Assembly (NCBI RefSeq): GCF_024297145.1
Contig: NZ_JANCTC010000012.1
Coordinates: forward strand, 1-64,000
Source: Mesorhizobium sp. LMG 17147
GTDB lineage: Bacteria; Pseudomonadota; Alphaproteobacteria; Rhizobiales; Rhizobiaceae
DNA: 64,000 bases
Direction of reading: 5' to 3'
The stretch's first letter is position 1. Every line of letters starts with the position of its first letter. Position numbers and translations under genes: made by a program. The notes under the pieces were generated by a model, which worked only from the letters and a program-made list of their open reading frames with translations, had not been told where the DNA came from and ran no database searches. Below, piece after piece: positions 59,389-64,000 of the stretch.

Positions 59389-60945
59389 CTAAGCGCCGCG
59401 GCCCTCTTGGGCGACGCGTGTCAGCGGCTTCGACAGGCGCGGCACCACGACGAGCCGCTTGATCTTGCCCTTCTTGTAGGCGGCGAGAAAGCGGGCATAG
59501 TCCTTGAAGACGACACAGCCATTCGATTCGGCGCGGCCGCCGCGCAGCATGTAGGTGTGGGCGAGCAAGCCGTCGCGGCCATATTTGTTGCTGCCGCTGG
59601 TGGGGGTGAGACGCAGGGCCTCGACGCCATGGAAGCGCGATTCCCGCAGCGTCAGATTGTAGGTGTCGGGCGGCGTCGGACCGACATTCTTCTTGTGAAC
59701 GTAGCGCGGCTGGTCGACCATCGCGCCCAGTCCCGAATGTGCCTCCAGCCGTGAGCCGTCGGGCATATAGACGGTCTTGGCCGAGATGTCGTAGACGGCG
59801 ACGCCGCTGCCTATGTTGGGCGTGGTGAACAGGTTCCTGAAGGCTCCGCCGAGTCCGCCGGATGGCATGTCGGGCTTGGCATAGGCCAGCATGTCGCCGC
59901 CCTGCGTCTTCGACCGTTTGCCCGGCTTGCCCGACACTGCCGCTTGTGACGAATTGCGAGGCGACAGGCTGCCGGGTAGCGCCTCGACCGGCGGAGCGTC
60001 GGCCGTCTGGACCTTGCTCGCCCTGGATGCCTGGGCCTTGGATTTCTGGGGCGGCTCCGTTTTTGCTGCCTGGGCCTTTGATGCCTGATCCTTTGGCGTC
60101 CGGTCTTTCGAGGCTTGAGCCTGGGGCGCCGGCTCACCGATGTTCGCCTGCGGACGCAGCGTCGGCAGCGGAACGCTGTCGGGCATGTCGTCCTGCGGCG
60201 GCAGCGAGGCCAGTTGGACCTCTGGCTGTTGCGGCTCTTGCGAAGCTGCCGGCTCGCTTGCCACGACGGCTGCCGGGAGCATGTCGATCATCTGCTCGGG
60301 CAATGTATTCGCCAGCGCCAGCGCCAGGCGCGACGAACGTTCGATCTCCGCCACCGCCGGCCCGAAGCGCACCGATGCCGGGCCGTTCGGGTCGGGTATG
60401 CGTACCGGCTCGGCGAACCGGGCGTCGGCCGGCAGGCTTGCGAGCATGACGGGTGAGCTGGCACGGGCAAAGGCAGCGGCAAGCTTTTGCGGCGACAGCC
60501 CCGCTTTGGCCACCACGTCGTCGAAGCTTGATTGCCGCGATGCATCGGCGACAAGCGGCACCGTATTGCGCTTGAGACGCACCGATTTTCCCTGTTGAAC
60601 GAAGTTCGATGCCGACCGCAGGCAGTTGGCATCGCACCCGTGCTGCAACAGCTTGGCCGACAGCGCCGCGTTTGCTGCGGCCCATGTCGGGGCCTGCGCC
60701 TTTGCAAGGCTGCGGCGAGGATCGGCGAGCGCGATGGTGCGCGGCGCGAGCAGGCTTTGCGGGAGACCGTTGGAGGCCGCGGTGAGCGAGGTTCCCATCG
60801 AATACAGGCCGGCCAAGGTCGCCACCGACCATAAAGCAATGGCTGCGCCGACGGCCGGAACCGCGACCCAGCGCAGGCCGGACCTCATCGAAGTCAATCC
60901 AGTTGCAGGACTGTCACCCCGGGTTTTCGCACTTACAAACGCCAT
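59389..60945 (-). CDS. DUF2778 (Tlde1/L,D-transpeptidase-like) envelope protein
   Basis: A 518-residue protein. An N-terminal membrane helix (VPAVGAAIALWSVATLAGLY) is followed by a long Ala/Pro/Gln/Lys-rich linker (about residues 240-335). The C-terminal ~150 residues form DUF2778: TPPDTYNLTLRESRFHGVEA, HTYMLRGGRAESNGCVVFKD and YKKGKIKRLVVVP. The His and the Ser-Asn-Gly-Cys motif are the catalytic pair of L,D-transpeptidase-like enzymes. It probably acts on peptidoglycan in the periplasm. A TTAACCA element lies 120 bp upstream. Confidence 0.82.
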   Translation of the reverse strand: MAFVSAKTRGDSPATGLTSMRSGLRWVAVPAVGAAIALWSVATLAGLYSMGTSLTAASNGLPQSLLAPRTIALADPRRSLAKAQAPTWAAANAALSAKLLQHGCDANCLRSASNFVQQGKSVRLKRNTVPLVADASRQSSFDDVVAKAGLSPQKLAAAFARASSPVMLASLPADARFAEPVRIPDPNGPASVRFGPAVAEIERSSRLALALANTLPEQMIDMLPAAVVASEPAASQEPQQPEVQLASLPPQDDMPDSVPLPTLRPQANIGEPAPQAQASKDRTPKDQASKAQAAKTEPPQKSKAQASRASKVQTADAPPVEALPGSLSPRNSSQAAVSGKPGKRSKTQGGDMLAYAKPDMPSGGLGGAFRNLFTTPNIGSGVAVYDISAKTVYMPDGSRLEAHSGLGAMVDQPRYVHKKNVGPTPPDTYNLTLRESRFHGVEALRLTPTSGSNKYGRDGLLAHTYMLRGGRAESNGCVVFKDYARFLAAYKKGKIKRLVVVPRLSKPLTRVAQEGRGA

Positions 60946-61458
60946 TCAACCACTCTCAATCGGCCGATGCCGGCTAGCGGATTTCGCAGCCGTGACATTC
61001 ACAGTTCGCCTGGTGCCCCCAGCACGCTTCGCGTCTGTTGCCGATTGATTCAAAAGATGGACAAAGTTGGTTAACCAATCCCTCTACCGACCGCCGATTG
61101 GGCGACGGTCACACCAAAAAACGCCCTCCAAAACCTGCATAGTTGGCAAAACTGCCCTCCAATGATGACTTTGCTGCCCGTTTTTGTCGGCCGAGTCAAG
61201 AAAGCGAAATGACTAGACCTTGCTGGGGCAGGTCGGCGACGGCTGCCAAAGTAAAGCCTGGTCGACAAGAATCGTGCAACCGGCAGCCGCCGCCATCAAG
61301 CCGCGGCGATCGATCAGACCGGCGATTATCGACCCGGCACTTGCCGACCTGCCACTCGGGCGAATGAACGATTAACGTCTGAGAATTCGGGATAGCGGCA
61401 AGATGTTTGCCGCGCAGCAGCTGAATGTCGCCAAGTGCCGGAGCGGGATATCCAACAC
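60946..61458. other. Intergenic with palindrome TTGGTTAACCAA
   Basis: A 510-bp gap. It holds TTGGTTAACCAA at 61067-61078 and a GATTC site near 61046. No gene was supported on either strand. Confidence 0.35.
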
Positions 61459-62271
61459 CTAGACCACAGCCACCACTATGTGAGCCTGAATTTTGGCAGC
61501 AACCTCGCCGCTGCCATGCCTGTCTGCAATCGCGGCTGCGGCGTAGTCGGTTGCAACATCCAGTTTTCCCGCCTCCCTGGCCTGGATTTCGTTGCGAAGG
61601 AGAGTGCCCTGGCAATAAGCAACGGCCGGAAGGCGCGGCGAGGAGGCACGGCTTTGTTCGGCCCTCGTCTCGATCACCACACCGGAAAAACCTGCGTCCT
61701 CCAGTTCGCGACGGATCAGTGCCGTATCGTGGTAGCCATGCGGCGTGCGTGCCAGAAAGCGCGGCGGATCGTTCGGAAAAATCCTCGCCAGAGCATTCGT
61801 CACATCGTCCGCAAATACATTCTCTTCGATACGATCCCATACGCTGAATAGAAAATGTCCTCCGGGCTTCAGGACTCGCCGGGCTTCGCGGTAGGCAGAT
61901 GAGCGGTTGGGAAAGAACATCGCACCGAACTGACAACAAACGAGATCGAAGGCCGCATTTTCGAACGGTAGCGCCAGAGCATCAGCCTGACGCCATTTGA
62001 TGCGATCGTCGGGAGCTTGCCGCGAAGCGGCGTAGTCGAGCATCGGCTGGTTGAGGTCGGTTACGACATAGCTTGCATCAGCGGACAGCTTTGGCGCCAA
62101 TGCGCGGGTGACGACCCCGGTGCCTGCAGCGGTTTCCAGAACGGCGCTTGGCGACAAGGACGCTGCTCGTCGTGCAAGATCTGCGGCGAACGGCTCAAAA
62201 ATCAACGGCACCATGTAGCGGTCGTAGTTTTCCGGAATTGAGCCAGCGAACACCTTGTCCGTTTCCAACAT
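61459..62271 (-). CDS. Class I SAM-dependent methyltransferase
   Basis: A 270-residue Rossmann-fold methyltransferase. AVLETAAGTGVVTRALAPKL is motif I, SYVVTDLNQPMLDYA motif II, and FDLVCCQFGAMFFPNRSSAY motif IV, followed by REARRVLKPGGHFLFSVWDR. It resembles the UbiE/Methyltransf_11 family. ATG 62271 opens MLETDKVFAGSIPENYDRYM; the frame runs 57 codons further up without good reason. The substrate is unknown. Confidence 0.9.
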   Translation of the reverse strand: MLETDKVFAGSIPENYDRYMVPLIFEPFAADLARRAASLSPSAVLETAAGTGVVTRALAPKLSADASYVVTDLNQPMLDYAASRQAPDDRIKWRQADALALPFENAAFDLVCCQFGAMFFPNRSSAYREARRVLKPGGHFLFSVWDRIEENVFADDVTNALARIFPNDPPRFLARTPHGYHDTALIRRELEDAGFSGVVIETRAEQSRASSPRLPAVAYCQGTLLRNEIQAREAGKLDVATDYAAAAIADRHGSGEVAAKIQAHIVVAVV

Positions 62272-62459
62272 TGCTATCCCCGTCGCCCGTTTGATGGCTC
62301 GCCAGCATAGCATGGAATTGTTTGCTATTCGGTCGCATTCGACCGGGAGGCGGTTTCGCTCCCGAAAGCTCCGAAACGTCGTGCTGCAATTACCTGCATA
62401 TGTGCTAATATATTGCGGCCATGCGCATCGGTGCGTGGCCAATATAATGGGAGGATACT

Positions 62460-62882
62460 ATGAAAACCATAAATCGCAGGTCTGCAATCGCGCTCGGGGT
62501 AACGGCGGCCGCGGTAACGCCTTTGTTCACGCTGGCGGCAGCTGCAAAGGTCAGGAAATACGGCCCGAAGGAAGGCAAGGAAATAGCCCCCGGCGTCAGG
62601 TTGGTTGAGGTCGGCACCGGCAATTCCGATATCTCCGCCTACAAGAGCATCTCAATTGTCGATGTGGTCTTCCAGCCGGGAGCAGCCGCTCCTGCAATGG
62701 TGATGGACAACGACATGGTGTGCACCATTGCCGCCGGTGAATTCACGATCAAGAAAGCCGACAAGCAATTCAAGCTTAGGGAAGGCGACATATACACCTG
62801 CGCCAAGGGCAAGACCGACGCGGCAACGAACACCAGCAAGGTGGTCGGCATTCATCGCATCGCCGTCTTGATACCTGCCTAG
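62460..62882 (+). CDS. Exported cupin-like small protein
   Basis: A 140-residue protein. NRRSAIALGVTAAAVTPLFT is a signal with twin Arg, with cleavage near AAAAK. The body (SIVDVVFQPGAAAPAMVMDN, CTIAAGEFTIKKADKQFKLR and REGDIYTCAKGKTDAA) is a small beta barrel of the cupin type. Metal-binding His residues of classic cupins are absent, so it is likely a binding protein. GGGAGG precedes the ATG; a terminator follows. Confidence 0.78.
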   Translation: MKTINRRSAIALGVTAAAVTPLFTLAAAAKVRKYGPKEGKEIAPGVRLVEVGTGNSDISAYKSISIVDVVFQPGAAAPAMVMDNDMVCTIAAGEFTIKKADKQFKLREGDIYTCAKGKTDAATNTSKVVGIHRIAVLIPA

Positions 62883-62900
62883 CGCATGCCAGCGAAAACC

Positions 62901-62932
62901 GGCCCGCGTCCTCGTCCGGACGCGGGCCTTTT
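62901..62932 (+). terminator. Rho-independent terminator of the cupin gene
   Basis: GGCCCGCGTCC (62901-62911), loop TCGTCC and GGACGCGGGCC (62918-62928) form a perfect 11-bp stem followed by TTTT. An A-run before it makes it possibly bidirectional. Confidence 0.85.
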
Positions 62933-63112
62933 GATGAGGTGCGTGCTTATGAGCACGTTTCTGCCTCCGCCCGCTTTGCAGGTGTGCGCTATATTAGAAA
63001 TCACGCAAGTTTCTGGATGACTGCACGCCGGTCTGCGGGCCTGCATTGGCGCCCCTACATTGGCGCCCCTGCATCGCCGCATTCGCAGGCCGGCACAGCT
63101 GGGCGTTTGGCT

Positions 63113-63709
63113 TCACGAACCGGCTCGGTGCTCCTCCCGCGCTGCCTCCCAGACCTCGCGCGCCGCGTCTGCGTTCAGCGCCGCAATCCCCAGGCCGACG
63201 ATCAGATCCGGCCATGCCGAGCGCCATAGGAAGGCTGTCACCACTCCGGCCAGTATGATCGCGATGTTGGCGACGGCGTCGTTGCGGGCCGAAAGGAATG
63301 CCGCCCTGGTAAGACTGCCGCTATGACGGCGGTAGCGCGCCAGCATGTAGGCGCACGACAGGTTGACCGCCAAGGCGCCCAACCCCGCCAGCGTCAGCGC
63401 TGCCGGTTGCGGCGGCACCGGCATGTTGAACTTTTCCCACGCGGTCCACAGCGTCGCCAGGCCGGGCACGAGAAGGATAAGAGCCAGCGCCATGCCGACC
63501 CGCGAGCGGGCACCCAGCGACCAGCCCATGGCGAGCAGTATCAGGAGATTGACCGAGGCATCTTCCAGAAAATCGACGCTGTCGGCGAACAGCGACACCG
63601 AGCCGATCGCCAGCGCCACGGCGAATTCGATGCCGAAGTAACCGAGGTTCAGCAGCGCGACGACAAGCACCACCCGGCGAAGGCCGTCCGACGTAATGGC
63701 TTGCTGCAT
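63113..63709 (-). CDS. Cation diffusion facilitator-like transporter
   Basis: A 198-residue membrane protein with six helices and no cytoplasmic tail. VSLFADSVDFLEDASVNLLI is the TM2 metal motif with three acidic residues, and FLSARNDAVANIAIILAGVV the TM5 motif (DxxxN). Full CDF proteins have about 300 residues with a C-terminal domain, which is missing here. Such short CDF-like proteins are common in rhizobia. Metal unknown. The upstream side holds the cupin terminator and a 230-bp gap with no gene. Confidence 0.82.
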   Translation of the reverse strand: MQQAITSDGLRRVVLVVALLNLGYFGIEFAVALAIGSVSLFADSVDFLEDASVNLLILLAMGWSLGARSRVGMALALILLVPGLATLWTAWEKFNMPVPPQPAALTLAGLGALAVNLSCAYMLARYRRHSGSLTRAAFLSARNDAVANIAIILAGVVTAFLWRSAWPDLIVGLGIAALNADAAREVWEAAREEHRAGS

Positions 63710-63888
63710 AGTCTGTCCCGATGTGATGGCGTTAATGTTGTTGCTGGCCGTCCCGTTCCTCGGCCGTCTTGATCTCGCAGGCTTTGAGGCCAGCCTAGGC
63801 CGAACATGGCACGCCTGTCACCAAAACACCTGCGAGCCAAAACAGGATGGTCACCCTGTTTTGGGCGTGCCCTCATGCGCGTCGCTCG

Positions 63889-63999
63889 TCAGGCAAAGCC
63901 GGGAACCGGCTTGGTCTTGCCGCTCAGTTGCGCGCCCAATGTCAGCGCCTGCGGGAAATTCCGGACGATCGCCGCCATCACGATGGCGCTGCCGGGGCG
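63889..63999 (-). CDS. 3' end of a gene running out of the window
   Basis: The last 36 codons read RPGSAIVMAAIVRNFPQALT, then LGAQLSGKTKPVPGFA, then TGA at 63889-63891. It runs in a single frame to the window edge and looks protein-like (a helix followed by a Lys-Pro tail). The family cannot be named from so little. It lies 180 bp from the CDF-like gene, on the same strand. Confidence 0.5.
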   Translation of the reverse strand, partial: RPGSAIVMAAIVRNFPQALTLGAQLSGKTKPVPGFA

Positions 64000-64000
64000 A

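Noticed and set aside
1..64000. tRNA or rRNA genes and integrase/transposase genes
   Set aside because: I looked for tRNA-like ends and for transposase motifs on both strands and did not find any; a covariance-model scan would be decisive.

Overview
The window is GC-rich, densely packed bacterial chromosome. It looks like a Mesorhizobium-type member of the Rhizobiales (Alphaproteobacteria). The evidence is indirect: a C4-dicarboxylate dctA/dctB/dctD locus with a sigma-54 promoter, many ABC uptake operons, DUF982, BA14K and DUF2778 proteins typical of rhizobia, a ThuA-like protein, and short palindromic intergenic repeats of a kind common in Mesorhizobium. I saw no rRNA, tRNA or CRISPR array.

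Layout. 0.1-5.8 kb: DHFR-like reductase, ArsR/SRPBCC pair with palindromic operators, ankyrin protein, aldo/keto reductase, divergent Nramp-family transporter. 6.1-10.8 kb: organosulfur operon (FMN reductase, flavin-dependent monooxygenase, ABC permease, binding protein, ATPase). 11-18 kb: accessory region of small conserved genes, a BA14K gene and its decayed copy, a truncated parA fused to a fragment of a SRAP (YedK/HMCES-like) gene, a second SRAP gene with a one-base frameshift, and a lower-GC block of three unknown genes, one ending in an SSB-like acidic tail. 18.7-23.9 kb: surface-glycan cluster (acyltransferase, two GT2 enzymes, ABC exporter) read leftwards. 24-31 kb: two MFS transporters, an ECF sigma factor with a SnoaL-like tail, VOC protein, divergent LysR/SDR pair, NTF2-like protein. 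31.3-40.7 kb: nitrogen-compound catabolism (Lrp, ornithine cyclodeaminase-like, amidinohydrolase, M20 amidohydrolase, LysR) followed by a complete PotABCD-like ABC importer. 41-47.4 kb: DUF982, GT2, then the dct locus. 47.4-55.4 kb: 2OG-Fe(II) oxygenase, BKACE-type enzyme, acyltransferase, and an Lrp / saccharopine-dehydrogenase-like / polar amino-acid ABC operon. 55.5-64 kb: TrmH-like methyltransferase bracketed by 41-bp direct repeats, thuA/thuB-like pair, DUF2778 cell-wall protein, methyltransferase, cupin, CDF-like transporter and the 3' end of one more gene.

Most of the window is metabolic accessory DNA arranged as regulator plus enzyme plus transporter cassettes. The least explained part is 12.2-18.0 kb, which holds decayed and chimeric genes, lower-GC unknowns and very short genes. 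The best supported regulatory observation is the dctA sigma-54 promoter with two matching upstream palindromes between dctA and dctB. The frameshifts in the two SRAP copies and in the small gene near 57.0 kb could be real decay or assembly errors, and sequence alone does not separate these.
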